64,000 nucleotides of DNA from the NCBI GenBank assembly GCA_037127255.1, contig JBANSL010000010.1, positions 32,981,120 through 33,045,119 on the forward strand, in the 5' to 3' direction. Both the position numbers and the translations under genes were made by a program. This stretch comes from Persicaria tinctoria (Eukaryota; Streptophyta; Magnoliopsida; Caryophyllales; Polygonaceae). Each line of letters starts with the position of its first letter. The first letter of the stretch is position 1. This document shows positions 44,851 to 57,231 of this stretch, one piece after another. The notes beneath the pieces are model-generated. The model searched no databases. It saw nothing but the letters and a program-made list of their open reading frames with translations, and was not told the DNA's origin.

Positions 44851-47800
44851 TCGATCGATTCATAATTATGTTTCATCCATATCTAATTGAATTGAATGTA
44901 TATGTCTGTAACTATTTACATGCAGTTCACTTCAAAATATAATTAGTTTATTATAAAATAATAAACCGACATAATATCATAAGCATAAACTTAAATTGTA
45001 TCAGTGTAACCGGTTATCATATTATTCATAATATAACCTTTTAAAAAATAGGAAACTAAATTTATAATTTCCCACAATTTAACCCCAAGTAAAAGTTGCT
45101 AAAAAAAACCTAACTAAACCTAGACTCGATCATGTGCCGCCCATAGCGTCGAATTCGTCGACCAAGTCTCCTCCTTTGTCTCCAATCTCACCTTCTACAT
45201 TGTCAATCAGATGGTTGTGGCCTTCCATGAGTTGGATCCAGGCGGCATCTTCTTGCCCTGTTCACTCTCTCTCCATGTACAGTGTTCACTACTCCCCCTC
45301 ATTCTTAAGCTATCACCCTTTTAACTCTCCGAGGTCGACTGTCAAAGATGTGGCTCGCCTCCTTGCCTCCCCATCTTGCAAAGAATAAGATGGACAAAGG
45401 GTTTCGTCGGGGCCAAGTCTGTCACAACCTACCTAGACCAGCAAGAGATTGAAAACCACTTTAACATTATAGACCGATGAGCTTCTTAAGATCAATAAAT
45501 GACAAATTATACACACCATAATCTATCTATATATAGTATTCTTCATGATAGACCAAACTAAAAATCACGGTTAAGAAAACATATATATAATTTATAAAGG
45601 GGACAAGATACTCATGTCCGATTACAAACATATAAAAATCATGGCATTCACAAACTGATTTGATCCCTACACTAAGCATCTACAACATTTATAAATTGCT
45701 AAATAGAAAAATCAAAGCCTCACCTTCCAGCGGATGCCATTCAACATCGGTAGCTAAAAATTATGGCTCATCGACTCCGAACATTCCATGATGCAGAAAA
45801 ACTCAAATTCCTCAATACCTATATTTATTAAGGTGGAAGAAACATTAAAGTGGGAATTGTAAGGTTGTGAAACTGTTGTGCAGTAAATGTTACGAAACTC
45901 CTAATTTTGTGTTGATTGAAACTCCTAATCCCACTAAATGCGCCTAATCATAGGGAATTTTGTTGATTGAAACTCCCAGATTCAATATTTTATATGCTGC
46001 CATTAAAATCAAAGTGTAAACATTTATCTAAGCTAAAGCATATTATCCATGACTAACCTCTACAACCCAGTTGCTCTTTGATGATTGTTTTTGGGGGCTA
46101 CTCAGCCTGCTGAATTAGCATAATAGGAACAATATCTAGGTTAGGTTAATTTGGCATCTCAATCCAAGAGGTCATTTGTGAGATTCAGACACATCAGACA
46201 TGGAAAATGAATCAAACAATTCATACTACAGAGGAACATGAAGCTATATAGTTTATTAAAAAATTGCACATCATAGTGTAAATTGAATCCCGTAACTATG
46301 ATGCAATTTCAAGAGTTTGGTAATTAAAACATATCTTGAGTGACATTCAACTTTGTATAAATCATAGCACGTCATTTTGCTCACCTTCAAGTTGTGATAA
46401 ACTTTACATCCCATCTTCATGGCCTCTTTGAAGGAGGTGACTCCAATAGGAAGGATCTTGCACTCCTTAAACAAATATGTTAATAGTTCTAGACGTGTCA
46501 TGCTTAAAAAATACAACATGAATAAGAAACAAATGAGCATCTACATAGCAAGCTTGTTCTCTTCAAGTGATCCACCATTGATCACATTCACATTGACAGT
46601 AGGGTGAGCAATATTATCTTTTTTTTTTCTAGTAAGCTCAGCAATGTGCTACATTTTAATCCATGCTAATCAATATAGAAATCCAAGCGAACCCCTGCGG
46701 CCCTGAATGTTCATCAAATTGAAATTGGATAGCTTTCTTAAACCCAACTGAAGCCAAATTTTTCATATTTTTCAAAAAAACACTCTAATTATTTGATACA
46801 TTTTATCAAACACCTTGTGTGCAATTACTTAATCAATAAAATTCATTTCCATATTTCAAATGTATGCACTTCTTCTTAGAGACATTTAATCAAACACCTT
46901 ATGTGCAAAGATTAAACCCAAAATATAACAACTTTAGAACCTCAAATTTGACTAATAAATAAATCCCAATATATAATGCAATCATCCATACAAGCACAAG
47001 AAGATGAAAGCTAATTAAAGTGAAGTTGTAATCATAAAACAAAATCAACCTAGACTAACCATCTAAACGTGCATCATCTCCCTCAAATTTCATTCAATCT
47101 TCTATCTTTAGGCTTGAAGAAATGGGAGAGTGAAAACCCATTACATATCAAAATAGGAATTAATAATTTAGAACTCAAATAAATCAACCATAGTAGGAGA
47201 AGAGGAAATACCATTTGTCGGAGGAGATCGCAAGCCAACGTCGACGATAGATGCCTATTCTAACCGAGGTTTTTTTGCAAGAGAGAGTTCATTTAGCAGG
47301 GCCGATTCCACCGCTGTCAACTAACCGCCTCCCGCGACTCGCCCTCGTCTGCCCACCACTCGGATCTAAGTAGCCACCTACCACCTACGGATTTAAGCAC
47401 TTGAGATTAGCATGGATGGAGGAGGAAATTGAGCATTGATGGAGGAGGAAATTGAAATCGTTGAGCATGGATGGGGAGAACGTGAGTTTGTCCCTGAAGA
47501 AGACGCCTGCAAGAGAACATGGGAAGGAGGTTAATTTTCTGAAAAACCGCTTGAAAGGAGGTGGTTTCTTAACTTGAAGAGAGAACGTGGGCTGCTGATG
47601 GGAATTTTTAGGGTTGCTCAACTAAGGACACGTGGCGCAAATTTTTCCAAAAACCTTGCTTCTAAAATAATAAGTATAAGGGGTGGATACTCTGTATTAA
47701 GGAAAGTTGTTATATAATTCCATAAGATTATTCATTATGTCAGTTACTCATATATTTCTAATTTTTACTTCTATGAATTTTTTTTACTATCAATTTTATA

Positions 47801-48592
47801 TTTAAACCACAATTTATGAGTTTTTTTTTGTCATACTTTTCAATCCTATCATTTTTTTTTTCATTTACCAATGACAAATTCTTAAAAAATTTATAATTTT
47901 CTTTCAATATTTTTAAAAAAATCTTAATCCTGCTACACATATATACATTATTAAATTTTTGTATGAATTTTTGTAATAAAATATCATATTCATACCATAA
48001 TTTATGGTTTATTTTTAATATATTTTTAAAAAAATTTCTTTATTATATATACCGAGAAAAAAAAATTTCCGACCAAAAATTCCAACCCCCTCTCGCAAAT
48101 CCTACCGCCGCCAGGGGTGGCACCTCATCATTTTTGCTTCTCTAATAGTTAGTTATAGATACATTATAGATAGATATATATAATATATTAATAAGGTTAT
48201 GATAATATTGATAATATAATATATTCCGTATATTATATTGACATGTCGTCAAATTAATGATTAAGCCGGAATAAATAGGATAATTTTAGATATTTTTTGT
48301 TAGAAAGTGAAGTTATTGGTAGAGTTATAGCTAGTTTTCATTTTCATAGTTTCTACGATCCAACTTCTAACTAACTCAGGAATCCTGATATTTTAACATT
48401 AATCTATGGGCACAGGATCAGATTTTATTTTTTTTAATACCGAAAATAATTCCACCTTTTATACAATCAGCGAGGGAATAACTTTAAATCATTTGTTTTT
48501 TTTTTAAATTATTTTTTGTAAATGATTTTATATATAACTAGAAACGGTAAAGCAAAATGGTTGGTGAATAACGCGCTTCACGCGCCCCCACT

Positions 48593-49360
48593 TTGCTTCC
48601 TCGTATCCCCGTTCATCAAATCCTAATTTGTCAAAATCTTCCCCCAAATCCTCCTTTGAGAGCCTGCTTCGGCAAAATCCAGGCGTATCGTTGCCGCTTT
48701 CGTCTCTGTGCCACCGTTTCAGTTGACGGAACTACTAATCTCTGGGCGAAGGGTACAAAACCAAATAACAACCCTTACTCTTTTCTGGTTGTCTCAATCG
48801 ATGTCATCTGTGCAAGTCCCAAATTCTATAAATTTCCAAGGAAAAAGGTCAGGAAGAAGGAGGATATATGGTGGAGGAGACCTATTGGCCTATCTTTTGG
48901 AGCGACGGCGCCTGATTTGTTGGGGGTCGACTCCAACATAAACAAAATCAAATACATGGGGGAGATGTCCCTGATCTGGGGGCGATCGGGGCGTTTCGTG
49001 TGTCCCTGGAGGAGGGATTTATGGCGGTTTCGGCTCAGCCTGGCTAGTAGCTTTTGGTGGCGGTGGCTATGGCAGGTTTCTTCTCTTTCTCCCTGGAGTT
49101 TCTCGCCTCTTTCTGTCGTCGATGGCTCCTCATATCCCATTTGTGCAAGTGCGATCAAGTCACCTCTGATCAGTGCAGTTCTCGATCGGAAGGGTCCTTC
49201 TGGTCTAAGTTTGGTTGCTGTCTTTGGCAATCGTAGGTTCTCGAGAGGTTCATCATCTCAAATCAAAGCAAGGTACTCTAGATTTCGAAATCTCAAATTA
49301 CTCCTCTCTTTGACTAACAATCCCCTTCTTCGGAAGCAAATCATATTGAACAACCCCTAA
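48593..49360 (+). other. LINE-2 5' leader, open frame
   Basis: One frame is open for 255 codons to a TAA at 49358-49360 and then continues in the same frame. The product (Trp/Arg/Ser-rich) is not recognised. The sequence is GC-richer than its surroundings, as leader and promoter regions of LINEs often are; I treat coding status as doubtful. Confidence 0.3.
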
Positions 49361-49662
49361 AAAGGGTGGGTCTTGCCTCTGAGGTCTCTTGAGGCGACAT
49401 ATGGAGAAAAAATAACCTCATCTCCTGTGCGAGATGAAGGCTTACAAAACATTGTGATTATTGTGCAAAAGGGAATATCTAATACAGATGTTTTTATTGT
49501 TAACCCCAAGCTTTGCTCGCTGAGGTATGTATTTAGTGGCAACTATTCAGGACAACACTCCAAGGGAATCTCCTCTGTTTTGGTAATGATTATATTTATG
49601 TTTTGGCAAAAATCATGTATTGTGTGTTACTATTTAATATCTAATATTGCTTTGGTTAATCC

Positions 49663-50416
49663 TATGGGGATCTCCTCACCCGAGTCCCTATCGAACACCC
49701 CCCGAAAGGGCCCCAAACCCCCCGAAAGGGATTACATAACTAAGCTTGTGGATGTCACGAAATGTGCCTTTTCACAAGACACCCCCCGAAAGGGCTTATC
49801 CAACTATATTGAGAAAAAATTCTTCGCTTGTAACATATGGCAAGTTTTGTTGAACGAACCCTTTGGTTCTAGCTATGTGTTGTGTGCTCCTCTGTTGAGA
49901 AAAAGGCATTTTGATTGCTCGGATAGTCTTACTGCTGGTGGTGTGGCTATCCTTGAGAAAACAATGAAGAAACTACCCTTCCCAATCTACAATAGACTAC
50001 TGAAGCTCTCTTGGACTTTCTGCAGTAACTTACCATTTGTTTTGGGGGGTTTATTCATGATCGATGATGCTACTTACCTTAATCCTTGTTGGTGTAAGTG
50101 TCACTCGTGTATTTGTCGGATCACTTGTGCAGTTAATAATGTATATACATGGATGTTGGTTCTTATTAGCCTTGGCTGGGTGCCTGATCCTTTGTATATG
50201 GTTATTATCTATGAATCATGTTTGATGATTGGGTGCCACTGGTTGAGAAGATACTACTATAAAATCATTTTTGTTTGCCACCTCTTCCTGATGGCATCTT
50301 CTAGAGTCAATCTTAATTGGAATCTGTCTTTGAATAGCCATATTATCGCATTTATCGTGTTATACTGCCTGACCAATTATAGTTTTGATGATGCGTTTAT
50401 TTGGGTACTGGATTAG
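49663..50416 (+). CDS. Unrecognised LINE-2 ORF with SNTPRKG motif
   Basis: The frame is open from 49373; the ATG at 49663 gives MGISSPESLSNTPRKG, 250 residues to the stop at 50414-50416. The N-terminal motif recurs at the start of the later ORF and, as KNTRKG, in LINE-1 ORF1. The rest is Cys-, Tyr- and Trp-rich (e.g. NPCWCKCHSCICRITC) with hydrophobic stretches and has no known domain. It may be a degenerate or duplicated ORF1 module. Confidence 0.35.
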
Positions 50417-50766
50417 ACTCCTTATGTATGGCCAACTAGTTATATTATATGCTCTAGTTTTGGGTTAACTTCACTTATTGCCACTCATATTATGGAAAAA
50501 AAAAAGTATTTTAAAAAAATATTTTCACTTTCACAATTGCATATTAAAGTAAATTTATAGTATTTTAAAATTGAATTTTTTTTAACAAATGGCAAAAAAA
50601 CATTCCACAAATTTCGATTTCTGGGTTTTCGAGTTGAAAGAGGTATTGAGAGAGATCAAGAATTCAGTGGGAGTGTATCCTAGGTAGCTTTGGAACTATT
50701 ACTAGAGATAAGGTGCTCGGAATTGATAAAGGCAAACACATCTCCTCCCATGGAGACATAAAACCC

Positions 50767-52545
50767 ATGGAGCTAGAGAAATCTATGCCTCCATCTAACA
50801 CTCCCCGAAAGGGTAGAAAAACAGTTGCTGAACACAACTTCCCTGTGAGGAATGCTTCCCCCTTTGTTGGAGGACCTGCTGTGCAGAAACTCAAAGTTAC
50901 AAAGAAGATCGAGTGGAGATTGGCGGACAGAGATAAAATTACGCCAACTGATGGTGTATCACCTGTCTCTACCGGGCTGCATATTACAAAACCTCCACCC
51001 AAGGTACCTGTCTATATATGGCCTTCGATGCCACTCTTACAAACTTTGATGTCTAGATCACAATATATAAGAGTTCCTGCACCCTCTTTTACAATTGTTT
51101 ATCATCTTAAATATAGCCTAAGGTTGAGTAAACTATATTCTCTTGAGATAACTATTGCCCTATGGTATTGTTTATATTTAAAATCTTTAATGAAATGCCT
51201 AATTGTTGGCCATTATTGGGAAAGTTGGCGTTTTTCAAGGATGTACCAATCATTATGTCAATCTTATAATGCAACATGGCCAAGCTACTGCTGCACTATA
51301 CGGGTGCTTTCATCCTCTACATTTTCATGGTGTGTTTGCTTGGTTTGGTGTAGGGATAATGGTGCAAATATCAGCCCATATATAGATGTAATAGCACCAC
51401 CCCCTATTTGTTGTCTCTTTGGGATATTGAATATCATTTTATATAAACATAACCATATTATGAAGTCTCTGGCTTCATCGTCGATCTCAGTTTTGTCCGG
51501 AGATGACTACTTGGTAGTTATACTTATGAGGTCTCATTCCAATAAGTCCCCTTGTTTAACTAGTAATATAAAGTATTTACGGAGTTTTGATGGTCAACTA
51601 CCTTTACACCCCTATAAGAGCACTTGGATGAGCCTGTATGCAACCCATCTTGCTCTTCCTTCCCATCTAACTTGCTATTGCTATGCTCAAGTGCTTACTC
51701 TCCATCTCTTTGCTTGTGACACAGCCATGGCATCCTCTTCAAAGGATAAAAGAAAAAAACCCACGGGGAATGATTCTTTCGTTCCCCACTCAAACACATC
51801 CCGAAAGGGCAAAAATCAGGTCCGGGTGGGTAATTCCATCCCCACGGCGGAAAATTCAAAGGAGGCAACTGTTGAGGAAAAAAGGCGGATGAAGGAGAAG
51901 TGTGAATCAACAAGTCAAATGACAGGTAAAACCACAGTTTTTTTAACTTCAATTAAAATTAACTATAATTGTGTTATGCTTTATACCCCCTCCTCTAGCT
52001 ACTGGTTTCTAGTAACCCAAACAAGTGTGAATCAACAAGTCAAATGGAAGGTGAAAACCCCCTCTCTCACACCTCTTCAAATTGCTACTATAACAAATTA
52101 TCTTAAAAACCCCATTATAATGGAAATCCATAAACTTTTACTTACAAACTTCCAATGGGTTAACTTGGCATTGTTGGCATTTTATTGTATTGATGTTTGT
52201 CAACCATCCCACAATAACAGATCTAATAGCCTCAACAAACACTTGATTAATATTACTCAAAACCACTTAGGACTAATTTTCTTGCTCCATCAAAACCCCA
52301 TTAGACTTCCGCTTACTGCTTACTATGCAAAATCTCTTCAATGGAGCAACACAATCCCATTTTGGAATGATACCCATACCCCGAATATAGTAATAGTGGA
52401 AAAATTCAACACCTTTAAAAATGTTCGTAAGATACTTACACAAAAATCCTATTTTCAAAAGCCAAGGAAAATCACAGAAAGGGTAGTGAGTTGGTATGGG
52501 AGAGATCACCGTCTGCTCGACCATACAAAAACGATGTGGTCATGA
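50767..52545 (+). CDS. Unrecognised LINE-2 ORF ending in ATGA at ORF2
   Basis: 592 residues from the ATG at 50767 (MELEKSMPPSNTPRKGRK); the frame is open from 50713. An internal ATG at 51727 in a strong context (gccATGGca) begins MASSSKDKRKKP and SNTSRKGKN, closely resembling the LINE-1 ORF1 start MAASSSAKGKKP...KNTRKG. It is thus a second possible start giving 272 residues. No DUF4283 or zinc knuckle follows. The C-terminal part is basic and aromatic (QKPRKITERVVSWYGRDHR). The TGA at 52543-52545 overlaps the ORF2 ATG at 52542. A duplicated ~25-bp block (51898 and 52023) lies in different frames. Confidence 0.45.
   Translation: MELEKSMPPSNTPRKGRKTVAEHNFPVRNASPFVGGPAVQKLKVTKKIEWRLADRDKITPTDGVSPVSTGLHITKPPPKVPVYIWPSMPLLQTLMSRSQYIRVPAPSFTIVYHLKYSLRLSKLYSLEITIALWYCLYLKSLMKCLIVGHYWESWRFSRMYQSLCQSYNATWPSYCCTIRVLSSSTFSWCVCLVWCRDNGANISPYIDVIAPPPICCLFGILNIILYKHNHIMKSLASSSISVLSGDDYLVVILMRSHSNKSPCLTSNIKYLRSFDGQLPLHPYKSTWMSLYATHLALPSHLTCYCYAQVLTLHLFACDTAMASSSKDKRKKPTGNDSFVPHSNTSRKGKNQVRVGNSIPTAENSKEATVEEKRRMKEKCESTSQMTGKTTVFLTSIKINYNCVMLYTPSSSYWFLVTQTSVNQQVKWKVKTPSLTPLQIATITNYLKNPIIMEIHKLLLTNFQWVNLALLAFYCIDVCQPSHNNRSNSLNKHLINITQNHLGLIFLLHQNPIRLPLTAYYAKSLQWSNTIPFWNDTHTPNIVIVEKFNTFKNVRKILTQKSYFQKPRKITERVVSWYGRDHRLLDHTKTMWS
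52542..52545 (+). promoter_or_regulatory. ATGA stop-start overlap before LINE-2 ORF2
   Basis: ATG of ORF2 and TGA of the upstream ORF share three bases, the same geometry as in LINE-1 at 8768-8765. Confidence 0.6.
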
Positions 52546-55500
52546 TTATACGATATTGGAATTGTAGGGGAATTGGGAAAACAACCTTCTGGTCTGATAT
52601 TAAGGGATGGCGTACTTTAGATCATATACAAATGCTTATTCTAGCCGAAACAAAGACTGAAACAGAACCAAAAGAATCTTTATGGAAAAATGCAGGATTT
52701 ACAAATATTTGTTCGTCACCGGCCTCTGGTCGTTCCGGGGGTATTGTGTTATTATGGAATGAAAACTCCTTTATAGATGATACAATCTCGGTGGTTATTC
52801 ACCTCCCGAGAATCATTGGTGTAAAATACGAAAATATAAAGGAGAGTTTTGAATGTCTTATGCTGTTTGTATACGCACCCCCCAACCCGGCAGAAAAAGA
52901 GGACTTTTGGAGAAACCTATACAGTCTAATTGCCCAAAGTAACCTCCCCTGCTTAGTGATGGGTGACTTAAATGAAATAAGTCAACCATCGGATAAGTGT
53001 GGTGGTGTAGAAACTCGACCGGGTAGATTTCAGAGAATAATGGAGTTTAAAGATGCGTGTTCCTTGGTAGAGATTCCTTCGTTCGGTAACCCATTTACAT
53101 GGAGAAAGAATCAAGGTGGTCCAGATAACATTTTGGAAAAACTTGATAGGGTGTTAGTTCATCATGAGATTATTGACATGTTCCCCGATTTGGTAACGAA
53201 AAATGGTGCATTCTCGAACTCGGATCATTGTCCCATTTCAATTACCCTCTCAAAGAACGCCCCTTTCAAACCCCCTCCGTTTAAATTTGAAAACGTCTGG
53301 CTTCAGAGGAAAGACTTCCGCAATATCGTTAAGCAATCTTGGAGAGCTACTTGTTCTGGCTCTGCGATGTTCCAAATCATATATAAATAAAAAATCCTCA
53401 AACAAAAAGCGAAAGCTTGGAACAAGAAAACATTTGGAAATATTTTTCGACAACTCCGAGAAGTCGACGAAGCCCTATTGGATATACAATTAACCCACAC
53501 CCTAAACCAAAACTCAAATGCATCCACTAAAGAACAAAACCTTCTATCCCAGAGAGAAAAACTTCTCCGATTCCATAAAACTTTTTGGAATCAAAGAGCA
53601 AAGTCAAAACACTTGAAACTAGCGGATACTAATTCGGCCTATTTCCATAGAGTAGCATCAGGAAGGAGAAATAGGAAAATCATAAGAACAATTACTGCTG
53701 CAGAAGGAACCCAAATTGTTGGGGATGAAAATATTAAAAAGGAAATACAGAAAGACTTTGAAAAAAGGTTTAGACAAGAGCAAATCTTCCCAATACAACA
53801 GCTTCATGAATACCTTTCAGTTATCGACCCTGTCATCACAGATGAGGAAAATAGTTTTCTAATCAAGCAACCAACAAACAGTGAAATAAGAAAAGCTGTT
53901 TTCTCATTAGGAAGCAATAAATCTCCTGGTCCTGATGGTATGACTGCAGAGTTTTACAAAAAGTATTGGGAAATTGTGGGAATTGATATTACTAAGGCAG
54001 TTAAAGCTTTTTTCCTCTCCGGTCATCTACTGAAGCAAATTAATCACACTTTTATCTCACTTATACCAAAAAATGATAACCCCTCTATGACTACACATTA
54101 TCGACCAATTAGTCTTTGCTCTACTCTATATAAAATCATTTCCAAGATAATCACTGAACGACTAAAAACGATAATCGGAAAACTTATACACCCTCTCCAA
54201 GGAGCATTTGTTTCTGACAGAGCAATTCAGGACAATATACTTATAGCTCATGAAATATTCCACTCCTTTCGCACAAGAAAGGGTTTGAAAGGTTGGACTG
54301 CCATAAAACTTGATATGGAAAAGGCGTACGACAGAGTAGATTGGCAATTTACAAAGTTGGTGCTCCAAAGATTTGGTTTTCACCAACGGTTCGTGGACAT
54401 AGTTATGGAATGTGTAACTACGGTTTCGTTCTCTGTTTTAGTTAACAATGGACCCACAGAACCCTTTAAACCAACTAGAGGACTACGTCAAGGAGACCCT
54501 CTCTCTCCCTTCCTCTTTCTGCTTGGTGCAGAAGTGTTGGCTCGTAAACTGTCGGTAGACTCAGAGGGCCCAAATAATAGTATTGGTTTTAAATTTGGGA
54601 ATTCTGGCCCTAGCATCCCATTTTTGGCCTTTGCGGATGACATTATCATTTTCTCAAAAGGAAGCATCTCTGCATGCACAAAAGTAAAAGAAATAATCGA
54701 GGACTACTGTAGACTCTCGGGACAGAAGGTAAACTACCACAAGTCATCCTTCCAAACCACGCCAAGAATTCCGAGGTCAAGAGCACGAGATCTAGGAGTA
54801 CTTAATATACCCTTAGAACGAAGTCTGGAGAAATACCTCGGCTGCCCAATTGTAAACGGGCGGGTAACGAAGGAAACCTTTGGCGAGATTATATGTAAAT
54901 CAAGAGAACAACTCAGTAAATGGCGGGCAAACACCCTATCTCAACAGGGAAGAGCTACTTTAATTGCATCTAATCTATCTTCAAAACCTCTGTATTCTAT
55001 GCAGAGCTTCTTGCTCCCTGTTTCAATTCACAAACAACTTGACCAAATTAACAGAACTTTTTTCTGGAACAAAGATGCGCAACACAGTCCACTGATAAGC
55101 TGGGACAAAATATGTAAAGCCAAAGCAGCTGGCGGACTCGGAATACGAAAAGCAAGAAACATGAACGAAGCCCTCCAGCTAAAACTATTGTGGAAAATTT
55201 TAGCAGAACCCGAGAATAACTGGTTTAAGATTATACAACACAAATACCTAAAAGAAAAACACATTCTTAATTACAGTAGGAGGGGGAATGCCTCGTGGCA
55301 ATGGTCAAAACTCAGCTCCCTGATTACAAAATTTAAATCAGGACTTATCTGGTCGGTAGGAGACGGAAAATCTATCAATTTCTGGAAAGACAACTGGATA
55401 ACAACAGAGCCTCTTTTGGATAAAATTGAACCCCAGCCCAATATAGACCAAAAAGAAACTGTAAGCGATTATATAATGGGGGGGAAATGGTGGAGAGAAA

Positions 55501-56666
55501 AGCTTGATTCCATTCTCCCTGAGGCTATAACAAAAGAAATCATCAAAATCCCGCTACCCATAAGTCCCCTTGCTGATAGGCTATACTGGTGGCCGGACAA
55601 AAAAGGCTGGTTCACAACGTCATCCGCCTATAACCTGATTTCATCCAACACACCCATAATATCTGATGAATTCACCTGGATTTGGAAAATTGATGCTCCT
55701 CCAAAAGTCCAAAATTTTATGTGGAGAATCAAACAAAAAGGATTACCCACTGCTACGCGATTAGCCCAGAAGGGGGTTGCTGTTCCCACTACATGCATCT
55801 TATGTAACCAATCATCGGAAGATGATATTCATATCTTCATAGAATGCCCCTTCAACAACTTTCAACAACAATTTTCCAGAGAAATATCACAAAAAGTCAA
55901 CACAATTATATCAGAAAACAGAGATATGGATCAAATTCTTCAGCTCTTGAGCACCACCCTTTCGACGGACAGCAAACAGAATATAGCATTTAGATGGTGG
56001 ACACTGTGGTTTGTGAGGAATCAAATAATCTTCAGGAATGCCAAGATCCCTTCTGTAGAGGGCATTAGAAAAATTATTTTGGAAAATATCAATAATTGGA
56101 GAAGAACAATCAAACTGAACCTTGAAAACGACGAGGATACAACAATCCAAAATAGGGTTAAAGTCCACCCTAAAAATGCCAAAAAGTCCACCCGATGGAA
56201 AAGACCACCCATGGGCAAATACAAACTAAACTTTGATGGATCATATATATCAGATTCAAAGAGCTCTATTGGCTACATTATACGGGACTGGAATGGTAAT
56301 CCAATCAGCATGGATGGTGGGGCGATTGGGGGACACTCTTCTATTATGGCAGAAGCATTGGCACTACGACTTGGGGTAAAAAAGGCAAAGGAACTAAAAA
56401 TCGATAACCTAATCATTGAAGGGGATTCAAAAGTAATTACTGATTTCTTAGAAACACACATGAACTGTCCTTGGGAAATAAAATTAGTAATGTCAGATAT
56501 TCAGACCATTCTCCGAGGTGTAAGGAATATAGGAATTTCCCACATTCCCCGTATTGGTAACCGAGTAGCGGATAAGGTTGCACACCTTTGCTACTCTACC
56601 AGGGGACCTAATTTATACAATCACTCAGGTCTTCTTGACCTCATCCGGCAGGATGCTTTCGGGTAG
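52542..56666 (+). pseudogene. LINE-2 ORF2: nearly intact, one TAA
   Basis: 1375 codons from ATG 52542 (MIIRYWNCRGIGKTTFW); an upstream GTG-frame extension to 52491 is unnecessary. The only lesion seen is TAA at 53388-53390 (IIYK-KILKQKAKAW). The endonuclease shows LAETKTE, GDLNEI and NSDHCPI. The reverse transcriptase (about residues 450-750) shows SPGPDGM, LDMEKAYDRVDW, RQGDPLSP and FADD at residues 697-700 (54630-54641). The zf-RVT finger is CILCNQSSEDDIHIFIEC. RNase H has D in NFDGS, E in MAEALAL, D in EGDSK and D in VADKVAH. All catalytic residues I can check are present. Confidence 0.93.
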
Positions 56667-56732
56667 AGTATTCTCACCCGAATTCTTACCTAATCAAAAA
56701 AAATATATATATATATATATATAACTAGAAAC

Positions 56733-57056
56733 TCTCAATTCCCCCTAGATCAGTTGCAATTTCCACCTTTTATAACTAGAAAATTTCAATTCTCTTATTT
56801 TAATTCCTAGCATCAAAAATCCAACCAAACATATTTTCTCAATTCTCGAGAAGTGTAATTCGTGGAAATTCAATTCCTAGAAAGTAACTTTTCGGAAATT
56901 GTTCTTCCCATGTTAATCCAAACGAGCCCTAAATTTGAAATAATTGTAGGATTAAGGAGCCAGGGACATAATAATTATTTTACAATATAGAGTAAGATTT
57001 TTTATCCTGTCTTGATGATATAGGTAAGTATGCTCATTCGGTTTGTCTGTTGTGTC
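56733..57056. other. AT-rich flank with MITE-like end
   Basis: No gene. ATCCAAACGAGCCCTAAATTT near 56918-56938 resembles a MITE terminus, and LINE-2 may have landed inside such an element; the other end was not found. Confidence 0.35.
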
Positions 57057-57205
57057 CCCCAAGAGCATATGATAAAAATGCTTTATTGGAAAAGAAAACC
57101 CTATAAGGAAATGGTTGAACCCCATAATCTATTTTAAAAATGGCTATACCGGGTGTATCTAAAAAAATATTTTCCAATTTGGCCTTTTATCATATGCCCT
57201 TGGGG
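57057..57205. mobile_element. Small foldback MITE
   Basis: CCCCAAGAGCATATGATAAA at the left is inverted at the right as TTTTATCATATGCCCTTGGGG, with further matching (TTGGAAAA) inward; about 35-bp arms in 149 bp. No clear target duplication. Confidence 0.7.
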
Positions 57206-57231
57206 TAGGGCTCTTATTTGAGCTAAACGAG

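Larger units (their letters stand above)
43884..48530. other. Long AT-rich intergenic stretch
   Basis: Contains the 102-bp direct repeat (44555-44850) and otherwise no supported gene. A slightly GC-richer block at 45130-45430 has open frames on both strands without recognised motifs, and a Lys/Phe-rich frame at 47385-47621 (minus) is likewise unassigned. Either could be decayed host or transposon exon sequence. Confidence 0.45.
48546..56717 (+). mobile_element. LINE-2: full-length 8.2-kb LINE with target duplication
   Basis: Flanked by the perfect duplication TATATAACTAGAAAC (48531-48545 and 56718-56732), with an A-rich then TA-rich tail from 56696. Both edges are therefore known and about 4 kb precede ORF2. 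ORF2 has a single nonsense codon, so this is the youngest LINE here. No DUF4283/CCHC ORF1 is recognisable in the 4-kb leader; instead long unrecognised frames lie there. Confidence 0.92.

Noticed and set aside
45134..45388. 84-aa Ser/Pro-rich frame in GC-richer sequence
   Set aside because: No domain, both strands open, no promoter or splice evidence; kept only as a remark on the intergenic stretch.
47385..47621. 78-aa frame on the minus strand
   Set aside because: No recognised motif and no supporting context.
51927..52022. A possible ~100-bp intron between the duplicated blocks of LINE-2
   Set aside because: ACAG/GTAAAACC resembles a donor and TTTCTAG an acceptor, but the frame is open through the segment and no transcript evidence is available.
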